Positions 1 through 11,599 of a stretch of DNA of 64,000 nt are shown piece after piece; within the stretch, counting starts at the first letter, position 1, and the number at the start of each line of letters is the position of its first letter. Made by a program: the position numbers and the translations under genes. A model generated the notes under the pieces. That model did not search any database. It saw only the letters and a program-made list of their open reading frames with translations, and was not told where the DNA came from. Source of the DNA: Marchantia polymorpha subsp. ruderalis (lineage: Eukaryota; Streptophyta; Marchantiopsida; Marchantiales; Marchantiaceae). Location: NCBI GenBank assembly GCA_037833965.1, contig AP031352.1, positions 16,348,501 to 16,412,500 of the forward strand, in the 5' to 3' direction.

Positions 1-1428
1 CACCATCGCTGTTATGATGAATCACACCTTGTGTGATAGATCTGCACCAATCGATTTCTTCATGAACTCGATTGGTGGGAGTTCTTCATGAACCTTTCTG
101 CTCCGGTCAGAGAAGAGAGGCTCGTCAACATGCCCAACTTTGACAGGATTGCCCTAAAGGCGAGTTATACTCCTAGAATTACATTAGATCACTCATAACC
201 AAGTATGATTATTTTAGGCTACCCTATACATTGGAGGTTAAATTACCTAAATTGATTGTGTCTTTAACGCCTAAAGTTACCGAGCATCTAGACTGTAATT
301 GGATAAAAATTGGAGCATGTGATATCTTAGATTTTCAGGTGCGATGATTGTTAATCAATTTGTTAATCACGTCAGTCTCATAGGTCACCGAGATCGTAAT
401 CGAGAGTGTGTAAATTAAATTTTCTTTCGTCTATTAGTTTCATTGCAAGCCCTGCGTGATGGTGACTCTCTCTCCATCTCGCATCATTACCTTTGCATCA
501 TATCCTGTCTCGCATCATTACCTGTCTCGCAACACTTGGAGAGATGTGATGGATAATTTTTTGAGAGACCCGAAAGTAAGCATACTTAGCAAGACGATAG
601 GTTTGGAGAGGAAAGCTGAATAAGGTCATTCACTATAAGGTCATTCACCTGCGAAAGCCTGCCGTACATCCATCGCAGCCAGAACCTATTGCACATTTCA
701 TTTTGGATACTTGCAGTGAGGCACTGATAGAACTTGTCATCAAAAGCTGTTTATAGTATTATTGGAATTGAATCTTTTGATGTTAACACTTGCCGATGTC
801 AAAATTAACACTTGCCGCCAAAAAGCTCAGTGACAATAACAATCACAGGCCCTTTGCATGCTGTCACTCTCTCTAGGAGAAACCCGCAGCCGTTCAGGTC
901 GAATATCTCCATCTCGTTCATCTCTACCGCGCCTAACAATGCTCCTCCTTCTCTAATGCACCTGCATCCTACTCCAAAAGAGTGGACCCAAAATCCTGGC
1001 TAAACCCTCAACTTAGACGTTACCCCCAAGTGGATGATTTGGAAACTCTAGCAACAATGTCTCTGTAACAGTTGATTGGTTGTTGTTGCTCACTGTTAAA
1101 CTTTGAGGTACAACGTCAAAGATAGTGCGTGCATCTCCAGAATTATTAGCGCATGCCAAGCTATGTCCTCCTCTCCGGTATAAATTCACAGCTTCACTGT
1201 GATAAGTTTCAATCGCAAGTCGACCCCCTCCTTCACAACCATCTCCATCAAATTCTCCTCCCGATCCGCGATATCTGCCGGACGCACTCTGGTGGGAGGA
1301 CGCACAACCTTAACCTTTACCTTTACTAACGCACTTCCTTCGTTACTACCACACGCTCCTGGAGAGAAACTCATATCTTGGTACGATGATCTGTTGTTGT
1401 AGCTCAGGACTAGACAGCGACGAATACC
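1..1428. other. host intergenic DNA, no gene recognised
   Basis: Short open frames occur here but none has a recognisable domain, repeat pattern or supporting splice context. Near 470-535 there are short imperfect repeats of a CTCGCATCATTACC-like word. I see nothing else that can be named. Confidence 0.5.
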
Positions 1429-2045
1429 ATGATGCCATGGACGTGGCAAAGGTGATGGCAAAGGCGGCAAGGATGGCCATGACAATAAGGGAGACCACGG
1501 GAACGGAAAGGACGATAAAGACGGTCATCACGACGACATTGATGATCACGAGGGCAAAGACAAAGACGACAAGGATTGCATATCAATGGGGTACAAGGCC
1601 GCAAGCCCTGCAAGCCCAGGTCTCCTCCTGCAAAATCACAATCCTCCCAAGTCTCCACCACCTCCGAAGAAATCTCCCCCTCCTCCAGTTGTGGTGAAAT
1701 CACCTCCTCCTCCTCCTCCTGTCAAGTCTCCACCGCCTCCCGCCGTCGTGAAATCTCCCCCTCGTCCTTCCTACACACCCATGTCGCCACCTCCTCCCGT
1801 GGTTTTGAAGTCCCCCCTCCACCGAAGAAGTCTCCCCCGCCCCCCATAGTGGTCAAATCACCACCGCCTCCAGCAAAGCTTCTTCCTCCTCCCTACATAC
1901 AGAAGTCTCCGCCACCTCCTCCCGTGGTTGTGAAGTCCCCCTCCTCCGGTTTTGGCTTAATCACCACCACCTCCAGCAAAATCTCCTCCCCTTCCAGTGG
2001 TAGTCAAGTCAACCCCCACCACCATACACCTACTAGATCAAACTT
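1429..2045 (+). pseudogene. decayed Gly/Asp/Lys-repeat plus Ser-Pro4 (extensin-like) gene, copy 1
   Basis: In one frame, about 1442-1585 encodes a run rich in GKD, GDG and DDHEGKD. It continues in the same frame into KSPPPP, VVVKSPPPP and PAVVKSP repeats at 1586-1846 and then hits a stop. The Ser-Pro4 pattern carries on in a second frame (about 1798-1950) and in a third (about 1960-2040), so at least two frameshifts have broken the gene. Ser-Pro4 repeats are the hallmark of hydroxyproline-rich cell-wall extensins. The charged Gly/Asp/Lys region in front is not a standard extensin part and recurs in the next copy, so it belongs to this local family. No convincing signal peptide could be placed, and the true 5' end is unknown. 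Confidence 0.55.
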
Positions 2046-2578
2046 GCGTTCGAAGCTGAGAGCTCCTATCAATACAAGAGGTAATTTGTATCGATATGAG
2101 CTGCTAATGACTCTTGGGCTTATCAACATCCATCAATATATTATACCAGCATGGATTTTGATCCTTGATCGGACAGATTATACCAGTATTGGCCTCGTGA
2201 CTCGTTAGACGGTATGGTAGTACGATTGTAAAATTTAGTGATGGATTAATTCACTTTGCTTTGTGAGCGTGACAACGTTCCTGGCAAAATCGAGAGAATT
2301 CATGTTCCAGTTGCAAGTCCCCACCTCGGCAACTAGTTAGGTCCATGTAGTCAGAAGGCATCCCAGAATAACGCCTCGATGTCTCCATTCCCAAACACTT
2401 GCCTAAATGCAATCGATCTGAGCTCCTCGAGTGCATAGAGGAAGTCTCTTTGTCGCGTAATGCCGTTGGTCGAGTCCTATATAAGAGGCTCGAGTGAGGG
2501 CAATAATCATAATTGAGTTCGAGTCCGCTCGCAGCTCACACGGAGTCCTACTGTTCATAGAGGCAGAGACATGTTTAG

Positions 2579-3205
2579 ATGCAAGACGCTGCTGATCTGC
2601 AGTTGTGGGCCTCTGTCGAAGCCCGTGACGAAGAATATGACGAACTAAACCTTCAAGGCTTGTCAGGCTACAGCGGCAAGGACGGCAAGAGTAGCGACGG
2701 CAAGGACGGCAGTGATGGCGAAGACGGCAGTGACGGCAAAGACAAAGGCGATGGCAAGAACGGCAGCGATGGCAAGGACAAAGGTGATGGCGAAGACGGC
2801 AGCGACGGCAAGGACAAAGGCGATGGCAAGAACGGCAGCGATGCAAAGGTGATGGCAAAGACGACAAAGGTGATGTCAAAGACGGCAGTGACGGCAAAGA
2901 CGTCAGTGATGGCAAGGAAAAAGGTGATGGCAAAGACTGCAGTGACGGCAAGGACAAAGGCGACGGCAAAGACGTCAGTGATGGCAAGGACAAAGGTGAT
3001 GGCAAAGACTGCAGTGATGGAGCAAAATCTCTTCCACCTCGAGTTGTTGTGAAGTCTCCCCTCCTCCAGCGAAATCTCCTCGTCCTCGAGTTGTTGGGAA
3101 GTCTCCCCCTCCTCCCCTCGAAGCGGGAGAGGTGTATGTGTGAGGGGGGACGGGGGCGGGGCGAAGCATATAGCTTCGCAGGTTCTTCAGGTCCGTATTG
3201 GTCTT
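2579..3205 (+). pseudogene. Gly/Asp/Lys-repeat plus Ser-Pro (extensin-like) gene, copy 2, frameshifted
   Basis: An ATG at 2579 opens a frame with a unique N-terminus (about 38 residues, acidic) followed by tandem GDGKDGSDGKDK-type repeats from about 2675. Near 2841 the repeat periodicity changes frame: the frame used so far turns into an Ala/Lys/Met/Val run, while the next frame continues the GDGKD pattern to about 3020 and then reads PPRVVVKSP before degenerating. This is the same order of parts as at 1429-2045, so the two look like tandem duplicates. The 360-codon reading on the minus strand over this stretch is only the complement of the repeat. Slippage within the 18- to 36-bp repeat units probably caused the frameshift. 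Confidence 0.5.
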
Positions 3206-3383
3206 GAAAAAGGGTTGTGATCGGCCCATACACATCGTCAGCTCGGTGCACGCTCAGACATAGGTCGAAATGTGAATAGTGAGGCAGGTTAACTGACTGG
3301 GGCATAGTCTGTGTGAAGCTCATGAATTCCAGCGCACCTTCTGGAGGCGAGTTTAAATCCTGCCCTCCGTAAACCACCAACAT

Positions 3384-3427
3384 ATGCTTCGTCTGCCCCG
3401 AGGTATGACTCGGTGCAGACGAAGCAT
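3384..3427. repeat. short hairpin, 19-bp arms with 6-nt loop
   Basis: The arm at 3384-3402 (ATGCTTCGTCTGCCCCGAG) is complementary to 3409-3427 at 18 of 19 positions, with loop GTATGA. It lies immediately before the longer fold-back at 3461. Confidence 0.75.
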
Positions 3428-3460
3428 GTAAACATCCTCGGAATGTAACTGCAGTGTACA

Positions 3461-3613
3461 TTGTGTAACCAGAAGAAAGCTGCATTTAATCGTGAAAGTA
3501 CACACAACTGACACACGAAACATATACCTCTCCCTCGAAGGGAAGAGGTGGGTTTATCGTGAGTCAGTTGTGTGTACTTTCACGATAAATGCAGTTTTCT
3601 TCTGTTTACACAA
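3461..3613. repeat. 153-bp near-continuous fold-back (inverted repeat)
   Basis: The left arm 3461-3518 pairs with 3556-3613 with only about four differences. The segment between them also folds (CCTCTCCCT against AGGGAAGAGG), so transcription of either strand would give one long stem with a tiny terminal loop. I found no clear target-site duplication, so a MITE is not proven. A small-RNA precursor is the other option. Confidence 0.8.
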
Positions 3614-3645
3614 TCTCAATGAAGCCATGGATTCTTAAATCATGC

Positions 3646-3774
3646 CAAAACAAAAGCAAGAGTTCTAGTTTATTTGCAACGTTCTAAAGCAGACTGATGA
3701 GTAGAGCCGACAAAACAAAAGCGAGAGTTGTTGTTTATTTGCAGTGTTCTAAAGCAGACTGATTCTAAAGCCGA
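3646..3774. repeat. tandem duplication, unit about 65 bp
   Basis: 3646-3710 and 3711-3774 are two adjacent copies. They share CAAAACAAAAGC, GTTTATTTGCA and GTTCTAAAGCAGACTGAT in the same order, with scattered substitutions. Confidence 0.75.
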
Positions 3775-3928
3775 AAGAGTACTGGATACTCTGTCGGCTC
3801 TACAGAGTATCTAGTAGGAAATAAGACCACTAACCTCAGACCTTTTGCGAGTATCGTGTATCCTCGAGTAAGTACATGAATCTCGGAGAAGGTCATCGAA
3901 GCCTGCGCCTCCATCTTCAGCATCTCGT

Positions 3929-4031
3929 TGCTGCTGATATTGACACACAACTGATGTACAGAAAGGCGACAATATAGTTTTGCTGCTGATTTTGACACAC
4001 AACTAATTTACAGAAAGGAGACACAACGATA
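3929..4031. repeat. tandem duplication, unit about 50 bp
   Basis: TTGCTGCTGAT, TTGACACACAACT and TACAGAAAGG recur in order at 3929-3977 and 3980-4031. The TGACACACAACT word also resembles the arms of the fold-back at 3461-3613, which suggests that the local repeats share an origin. Confidence 0.7.
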
Positions 4032-4186
4032 GAATTTGCAAATGTATGCTGTATCTTCGAGAAGATACTGATTGATCACCACCTTGCTTCTTTATAGATT
4101 ATACCCGAGGCTTGAGCATAATGTTATCTCTCATAACAGTTTTCATGGTCGAATCCATCGGCTTGTACTCTTATTGGAGTCCAGAT

Positions 4187-4209
4187 CGTTGCGGCTACTA
4201 GCCGCAACG
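4187..4209. repeat. perfect 23-bp palindrome
   Basis: CGTTGCGGCTA and TAGCCGCAACG are exact reverse complements around a single central C. No gene is recognised next to it. Confidence 0.8.
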
Positions 4210-4306
4210 TATAATTCTTGGGCCAACAAACGTACTCTTCATCCTTCATCCTTCACGAGCTTAAGATAGATCGGTCCAAAATACGGCCGCATTGGAATAC
4301 CTCATC

Positions 4307-4373
4307 GTTCTAAAACATAGGATCAAAAGTCAAATATATTGTTCTAAAACATAGATCAAACGTCAAATATATT
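4307..4373. repeat. tandem duplication, unit about 34 bp
   Basis: GTTCTAAAACATAG followed by GATCAAA and GTCAAATATATT occurs twice in direct succession. Confidence 0.75.
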
Positions 4374-7271
4374 TAACTAATGAAACCTTGAAGTGGGTGG
4401 TTGTTCTTCCAGAATGAATTTAGCTGCTGGTATCTCCTGGATCCAAACTCGGTAGGCCGACGAGGTCCTTGTGTGAATTCAGCCAGAGTATACATTGGCA
4501 GGCACTCCTTGTCATGCAGACAAATCCAAGTTAAAGGATAAATAACGCATGTTCGAATTACTCACCTTACCTTTCTCACCGTTTTCGCCATGCCGTTGCA
4601 CAACAGATGTGTCGTGACAATGCTTAAATAACGGATTGATATATCTATTCGAGACATTGCCATGAAATTCTTCTGCTCGGCTACAAATTCTCAACTCGAG
4701 CTAGCGGCTATATACTTACAATATCGGCAAGTTGCATGTATGTGCCCGTTGCAAGTTAATGAGTTTCCTTCGATACAGTTATTCGTGGCAAAACCGATGT
4801 CCCATTCTCTATCTACCGCTTGACTCGGATCGTCACCTAGCAAATGCGAACACAAACCTGTCAACGCGCATCACAATATCCAAATATTTCATTCGCTTTT
4901 AAAATCGCCACCATGGATTTGGAGTTTAGAACCTCCTGTAATTCCGCGCATGAGATTTCTCTGGAACTGAAGTTTGGAGTCGTCTGGATCCTTGCAAATG
5001 AGTCACAAGATAAAGTTGCTCGAAGACTGTAACCTGGGAAGACCATGTGGACTTCAATGCAAGTTGCTGGCGATTCATGCTTAATGTTATTTGATGAAAT
5101 GAGCAGATTGGGACGTGCTACTCCTCAGTTGTGAGGAGTGTAAGCCAACCCTTTTCACCAATCCTTCATTCTCTTTAGTTTGCATTTGAGGTTTGCATAC
5201 AGCTGTGGATGTTGCAGTTCAAGAGGAATAAATCTGACCTTGAAGTATTTAGATTCTTTCTATGGAACCAGGTAATCTTTTGACTCTTTATTTATGCCAT
5301 AAATAAAATCTATATTTCAAAATGTTATAACTGATATACGAAGAATATCACAGTGTCACTTTCTGAAAACAAGTTACGTTGAGACTAGTAGCTATCAAAC
5401 AGAAGTAAACATTCAGTCAACATGTTATTGTTGTTACAGGTTCCAGCAAAGTTACCATCCATCTTCTTTCTTTCCATGTGTAAGAATAAACTATTCGTCT
5501 GAGGTGAACATTTGGATATGACATTGCTTGAGGACAGGTCCTTCGTACCTGCACCAAACGCATCACAGCATTCAAAGATCTAACTGACTCAATGAGCAAA
5601 CGTAAATTATATTGAGCTAGAAGAAAACGTTCCTAATCGCTATGACATGATATGACATACGGCGTTTGCATGTCACGGTACCTTGTGACTTCACGCCATA
5701 TGTTACTCTCAAAGCAGATGACCGCTCGCTGGACTCTGCGCATTCCATCATAGACTTGCTTGTGGCTTTTCGTGCTCAGGGTCACTTTCATAAGTCAGAT
5801 AACCTGATTCTAGAAGATTTGCGAAAAGAATTAAACAATCCTTCGTCTTCAACATGTATATAATGGAATTTTCATGTTACACGAGGTACTCCCAAGTGAT
5901 TTGTGAGCAAGAGATCACAGGTATACTTCGACACTACGATATGAAGATATTCTCATCTAGACTCCAGTAGTCACCAGAATAGGAGTGTTAATATGGGTGG
6001 AGCCTCATGCTTGAAAAGAAGATCTGCTGAATGAGCAGTCTCATTCATCTCATTCGGTTTTGTCCAATCTATATCTTCATGCACCCTTGTTGTGTTCCTA
6101 AGAATCTCATCGGTCATACTCTGACCATGACTCATTGCATTCCCTGCAGAATATTATCAGTAACTCATGCGCAGGTCTCGAATCTAATGATTCTATCAAT
6201 AATGCGTTTTATGATGACGTTGTTAATGAACATAATCAAATGGGTGCACGAATGGGATCAATTCTGTGATAGTTTCATCGGTGCAGAATGCACCCGGTTG
6301 AGCAAGAATGTTTAATTGTTGGTGTCGACATGATCAATTAAAAAATACACTCCTTCTTAGTCTACAGCGACATAAATCTGTCTCATCTGAAGAAGCAGAT
6401 GATGTGTTCCCATCAAAGGATAACCTGATTGATTGAAAACATCAGGGCATTAATGCTGAGCATAAATTTTCTGCACTAGTCAAAACATAAATCTAACGTC
6501 TAATTTTGTGATTTGAACGAGGAATGAGTGAGAAAGAATCATAGCAGTCAAAACCTCATGACTGTGGTGATTTCTAAATGTGTCGATAGGTTAGGTTCTG
6601 TTTTTGTATAGTGTATTCACTTATAGTTCTGGTCTGCTTGAGATCTGGGGACCAGTTGCACGTAACTAATTCGTTGGACATCTCGACAAGTGAAGTTTTT
6701 CTACGAACGTGCCTGCATTCATTCGTCATTTCGGATGTTGAGGATGGATTCAGAAGAGACGGACAGCAGAGCGAAGATGGAAAGCGAGCTCAAGAGCAGA
6801 CAATACCCGATTTTCTACATCGCAAGTCTAAACACTGCAGAAGAAGACACAGAATTCGGAGATTTGACATCTGGGAAAGTCTTTCCGACCATGCAAAACA
6901 TCTCTTCTACAATTAAATTGAAGAATGGTTCCGAAAACGTGTGGATAGTACTTCGCCAATTCGACAGGTCACGAGCTTGCAAGGAGTTTACAAGGATGCA
7001 GCATCGCTGAAGGCGACGGATAAGCTCCAAGCTTCAGCCATACCCGGATACAATCGGGGCATAAAATAAAGTCCTCACTTCCACATACGTAGCCGTGAGC
7101 CCAGACTGCAAAACTACATAATAAGTTGCGTAGGTGACACAACGTTGGTTTTTGGATGTCAGATTCATTGATAATTGAGTCTTACATTGTGGATACAGGC
7201 GACTGGTTATATGAATGAACAAAGAATTACCATGGATGATGATACAAGTGCTATTTAATTTTGTCAAAGCT
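4374..7271. other. host intergenic DNA
   Basis: Only short frames are present. The longest readable one (about 6690-7010, plus, 106 codons) has no domain I recognise and could be a stray exon or chance. The segment ends at the AGCCC target-site duplication (7272-7276) of the adjoining retroelement. Confidence 0.45.
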
Positions 7272-7276
7272 AGCCC

Positions 7277-7350
7277 TGTAATAACCCACCAAAGGCTAAA
7301 ACTGCAGTATGGTTGTAATAACCCACCAAAGGCTAAAACTGCAGTATGGT
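7277..7350 (-). repeat. 37-bp terminal LTR sequence duplicated in tandem
   Basis: The terminal sequence beginning TGTAATAACCCACC occurs at 7277-7313 and again from 7314. The outer copy touches the AGCCC target duplication, so the extra terminus was either integrated as such or arose by later slippage. Confidence 0.85.
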
Positions 7351-8254
7351 GGTAAAAAGATCGAACCCACAGGGACAGAGACAACACACAGAGTAAAAGT
7401 GTCACGTTTAACAGACTTTTGTAGAGTTTGAATTCTAGGCGACTGTCACTCCCAGAAATACTGCAGTGCTCGACTCGGAGGAGTATCTCGACTCGGAGGA
7501 TGCTCGGAGGATGCACGGTACAGCATGGTCACTCAACACACACACACACACACCTGAAACTGGCAAAAGCACAACTCGGAGGTCGGTCAGGACCTCCGCT
7601 TCGGATTTCAGGAGGAAAGTGTCTCAAAAGTTCACTCAGGAGGTTCTGCAGGTAGTGCCTCCCACTCCGGCTTTTACTGCCCTTCCGCCAGGAACTAGCG
7701 TAGGGTACCCGGACTGGACTTCCCACTTCGGAACGAAGCCTCTTCATACGCCGTGGACGTCACCCTCGACTCTCACACCAAACGCAGGGAGTGCAGACCC
7801 GACTGAGAACTTAACTGAGACACGATCCAGTAACACACACAACCTGAATTGCAAACCAAGGCTTACACGAAGTAATAAAACTTCACTTTGGCATTCAGGG
7901 GAACTTCCCGTAGGAGTACAATCAGGATATGTCACTCGAAGGAGTAAGGGGGAACTGTTCAAGTCTCTAACTCGCAACCGGCTCTAAGCATCAGAAATCA
8001 CCCGTAGGTGCAGATCCGCACTACTCAAGTCTCTAACCGGGTGCTAGCTCTGAACATTCAGCCGAAGGCCTTCAACTACAACATACGGTAACTTCGCTAT
8101 GCTGCAGCTTCTCTACGTGGCGCTAGGACCAAAATGCACAAACACGCCAAGAAAGTGAGTTCCTGATCTGCACTTCCGAAACTGGAAGAGTCCCAAGGCA
8201 AAACGCCTTGATCTACTTTATACCCTCAAAGGTCCTAACTAACACTACACTATC

Positions 8255-9299
8255 CTATCTACTACTCGCAGCATCTGCGCGAAACCAAACTATTCTACTG
8301 CACTCGGCTGATCCGGTGCTGCGCCTCCTGCGCGCCGGACTGCTCCGCTCGCTGTCTCTACCTTGCCAATCTTCCGACCGGCTGCGCAACCCCAGGCGTC
8401 GGAGCGCTGCAGTGACTTCCGACTCTAAGTGCGCCATAGTGTCGCGCGCACCCGACAAGAAGGTTTCTAATTTCCTCGCCACTCGCCGCCGACTCCGACT
8501 GTCACCCTCCGTCAATGCCGCCGCCCGAAGCTCGAACTCCCTGAGTGTGATCCTCTCTTGAGCTGCCACCTCCCAATGGGCGTATCCTTTTAGACAACGA
8601 GTCACCTGTGTCGCCAACTCTCCTCGCGCCCTGCAGCTGCTCTCCACCTCTGCTAGCTGCATTTCCGCTTCCGCACGTTGTGCCCTCAAATCCGAGCACT
8701 CGGATTGCAAGTTGCGCAACAACTCCTCATCCTTCTTGCGGGCTCTTTGACTTTCTTCTAAGGCGCGCGTCTGGCGCGCAAGCTCGGCTGCTAGGACGTG
8801 GTTTTGTCTCCGCTCTTCCTGCAATTCCGACTCGATCTTTGCCCGCATTAGCTCGGCATCCGCCTGACTTTTCGTCGCCGCATCCTCCCTCTGCTGCTAC
8901 AAGGCTTGGTATAGCTTCTGTGTGACCGCCAAGTGTTGTCGGAGGGCGGTGTTCCTATCCACATATACTTGGCACCTAGAGGCCCACCTTGCCACCTTGC
9001 TCCTCGTCCTTCGCCTGATAGTCTCCACATAAGACTGCGGTTTTCCAGTACCCGCGTACTTGGATGTCTTGCGATCCAGATATCGCAGGAGTGGAACTAT
9101 CTGTTCGCACAACACCCCTGTTGGCGTTTTCTGCACCGAATCTGCTTCCTGCTCTTCCGAGCTCGTCTCATCCTCAGTCTCGAGGATTTCAGTCGCCACC
9201 GAATCCCTTGGCGACTCCCTGGAACTGTGGCGCGCAGCAGCTTCCGCTGCGACTGCTGCTCCACTGCCTGCTAAAATATCCAAGGCAGTGGGAGATCCC
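8255..9299 (-). pseudogene. C-terminal fragment of the LTR-borne ORF
   Basis: This encodes the region from PTALDILAGSG through LLRYLDRK and the long Glu/Arg/Gln-rich coiled coil to the basic tail ending near WFRADAASSR. An in-frame TAG at 8897-8899 (plus-strand CTA) interrupts it. The sister copy at 13378-16221 has CAG at the same codon, so this is a single C-to-T change. The fragment lacks the N-terminal domain because of the junction at 9299/9300. Confidence 0.75.
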
Positions 9300-11172
9300 T
9301 GTAATAACCCACCAAAGGCTAAAACTGCAGTATGGTGGTAAAAAGATCGAACCAACAGGGACAGAGGCAACACACAGAGTAAAAATGTCACGTTTTAACA
9401 GACTTTTGTAGAGTTTGAATTCTAGGCGACTGTCACTCCCAGAAATACTGCAGTGCTCGACTCGGAGGCTCGACTCGGAGGAGGATCTCAACTCGGAGGA
9501 TGCTCGGAGGATGCACGGTACAGCGTGGTCACTCAACACACACACACACACACACACCTGAAACTGGCAAAAGCACAACTCGGAGGTCGGTCAGGACCTC
9601 CGCTTCGGATTTCAGGAGGAAAGTGTCTCAAAAGTTCACTCAGAGGTTCTGCAGGTAGTGCCTTCCACTCCGGCTTTTACTGCCCTTCCGCCAGGAACTA
9701 GCGTAGGGTACCCGGACTGGACTTCCCACTTCGGAACGAAGCCTCTTCATACGCCGTGGACGTCACCCTCGACTATCACACCAAACGCAGGGAGTGCAGA
9801 CCCGACTGAGAACTTAACTGAGACACGATCCCGTAACACACACACAACCTGAATTACAAACCAAGGTTTACACGAAGTAATAAAACTTCACATTGGCATT
9901 CAGGGGAAACTTCCCGTAGGAGTACAATCAGGATATGTCACTCGAAGGGGTAAGGGGGAACTGTTCAAGTATCTAACTCGCAGCCGGCTCTGAGCATCAG
10001 AAATCACCCGCAGGTGCAGATCCGCATTACTCAAGTCTCTAACCGGGTACTAGCTCTGAACATTCAGCCGAAGGCCTTCAACTACAACATACGGTAACTT
10101 CGTGTAATAACCCACTAAAGGCTAAAACTGCAATATAGTGGTAGAAAGGTCGAACCCACAGGGACAGAGGAACACACAGGGTACAAAGTGTCACGTTTTA
10201 ACAGACTATTGAGGAGTTTGAATTCTCATGCAACTGTCACTCCCAGAAATACTGCAAGTGTCCACTCAGAGCGCACTCGGAGGTCGCACAGTGCAGCGTA
10301 ACACACACACACACACACCTGAAACTACAGAAACACAACCCAGAGATCCCTTAGGACCTCTACTCAAGATTTCAGGGGGGAAGTCTCTCAAGAGTACACT
10401 CGGCGAAGCTGCGGGTAGTGACTTCCAACTCCGGCTTTTACAACGCTTCCACTAGCTTGCTGCTAGCGTAGGAAACCCGGTTTGGACTGCCTACTTCGGA
10501 TCGAAGTCACTCCTACGCGGTGAACAACACTCTCAACTCACAAAACGCGCAGAGAACACAGGTCCGCACTGAAGGACTCACTGTGAAACATTCCAGTAAC
10601 ACAACAACAGTCTATTGAAGAGTTTGAATTCTCAGGCACTTGTCATTCCCAGAAATACTACAGGGGTTACCCTCAAGGCACCTGCTGCAACGTAACCTGA
10701 ATTTACAACCAAGGCTTACACGAAGTAGCAAAACTTCACTTTGGCATTCAGGGGAAAAATCCCAAGGAGTACAATCAGAAAGAAACACTCGAAGGTGTAG
10801 GGGCGAAACTGTTCAAGTATCTAACTAGTCACTGGCTCTGAGCATCGGCAGTCACCCGCAGGTGCAGATCCGAACTACTCAAGCCTCTAACCAATGTACT
10901 AGCTCTGAACATTCGGCCGAAGGCCTTCAGCTACAAAATGCGGAACGCTAAGTTGTAACTCCTCGTGCGTGGTGACAGAACTCAAGGACACAAACACGCA
11001 AAGGCAATGGGTTCCTGATCTGCACTTCTGATGGGAAAGAACCCCAGGCAAAACGCCTGGAACTATTTTATACCTTCTAAGTCCTAACTAGCACTACACT
11101 GCACTACCATGGTGCGAGCCGCAACAGATCCTACACCTGAGGAGTCGGCGGCTGCCTTCCCCTCTAACTTAC

Positions 11173-11210
11173 AACCTAAATCTAACCCTAACCCTAAATC
11201 TGAATCCTAA
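11173..11210. repeat. degenerate telomere-like (CCCTAAA)n stretch
   Basis: ACCTAAATCTAACCCTAACC and following variants resemble the plant telomere repeat on the C-rich strand. It sits exactly in the segment that replaces the missing ORF of the nested LTR, so it may be filler DNA from a repair event. It is too short and irregular to be a telomere. Confidence 0.5.
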
Positions 11211-11599
11211 GCCTACTGTACAGAGCCGCCAGTGCCTTCCCACCCAAGATCTGAGGCGGAAAATTTGCAGGCAGGCGTGGCCGGCCGAGATCAACGGCCC
11301 CACAAAATTTCAGATCCATCCGACCGTCCATCGCAAAGATATGGGCCCCGCAAGATCTCTGAACCTAGGCCAAAATTCCTTCTCCAAAATCCGAGGACTG
11401 TGGGTTCCACGCGTCCTACACGCAAGCCGCCTACTCGCAGGCCGCCACTGCCACACCTGAACATTCTACATTCATGACCACCCGATCCTCGCCGGAGGAA
11501 ATCTCCTTCCGCGCACCGCCGAATGCGTCCAACCGCCAAAGACGCACTGCCACACCTTGTCAATCTCTAACAGTCACCCCGACGCCCATAACTCACGGA

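Larger units (their letters stand above)
7277..9299 (-). mobile_element. 3' part of a giant LTR (remnant of the 3' LTR)
   Basis: Minus-strand order: end of the LTR ORF coiled coil, ORF stop at about 8255, TATA-like TTTATACC (8218-8226 on the plus strand), the GGCAAAACGCC hairpin, a (CA)n tract near 7538-7553, then the terminus TTATTACA at 7277. The upstream half of this LTR is missing. The break at 9299/9300 falls inside the ORF, where other copies of the same subfamily continue uninterrupted. Confidence 0.75.

Noticed and set aside
2403-3485. 360-codon minus-strand frame rich in Leu/Pro/Ser and Cys/Arg/His
   Set aside because: It is the complement of the Gly/Asp/Lys repeat tract on the plus strand, and its low complexity comes from the repeat.
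9295-9299. ATCCC as a target duplication for the 9300-18438 LTR
   Set aside because: The right flank is AGCCC, a mismatch, while AGCCC matches exactly at 7272-7276, which makes the larger block the integrated unit.
11173-11210. True telomere or chromosome end
   Set aside because: Too short, irregular and embedded inside a nested LTR.
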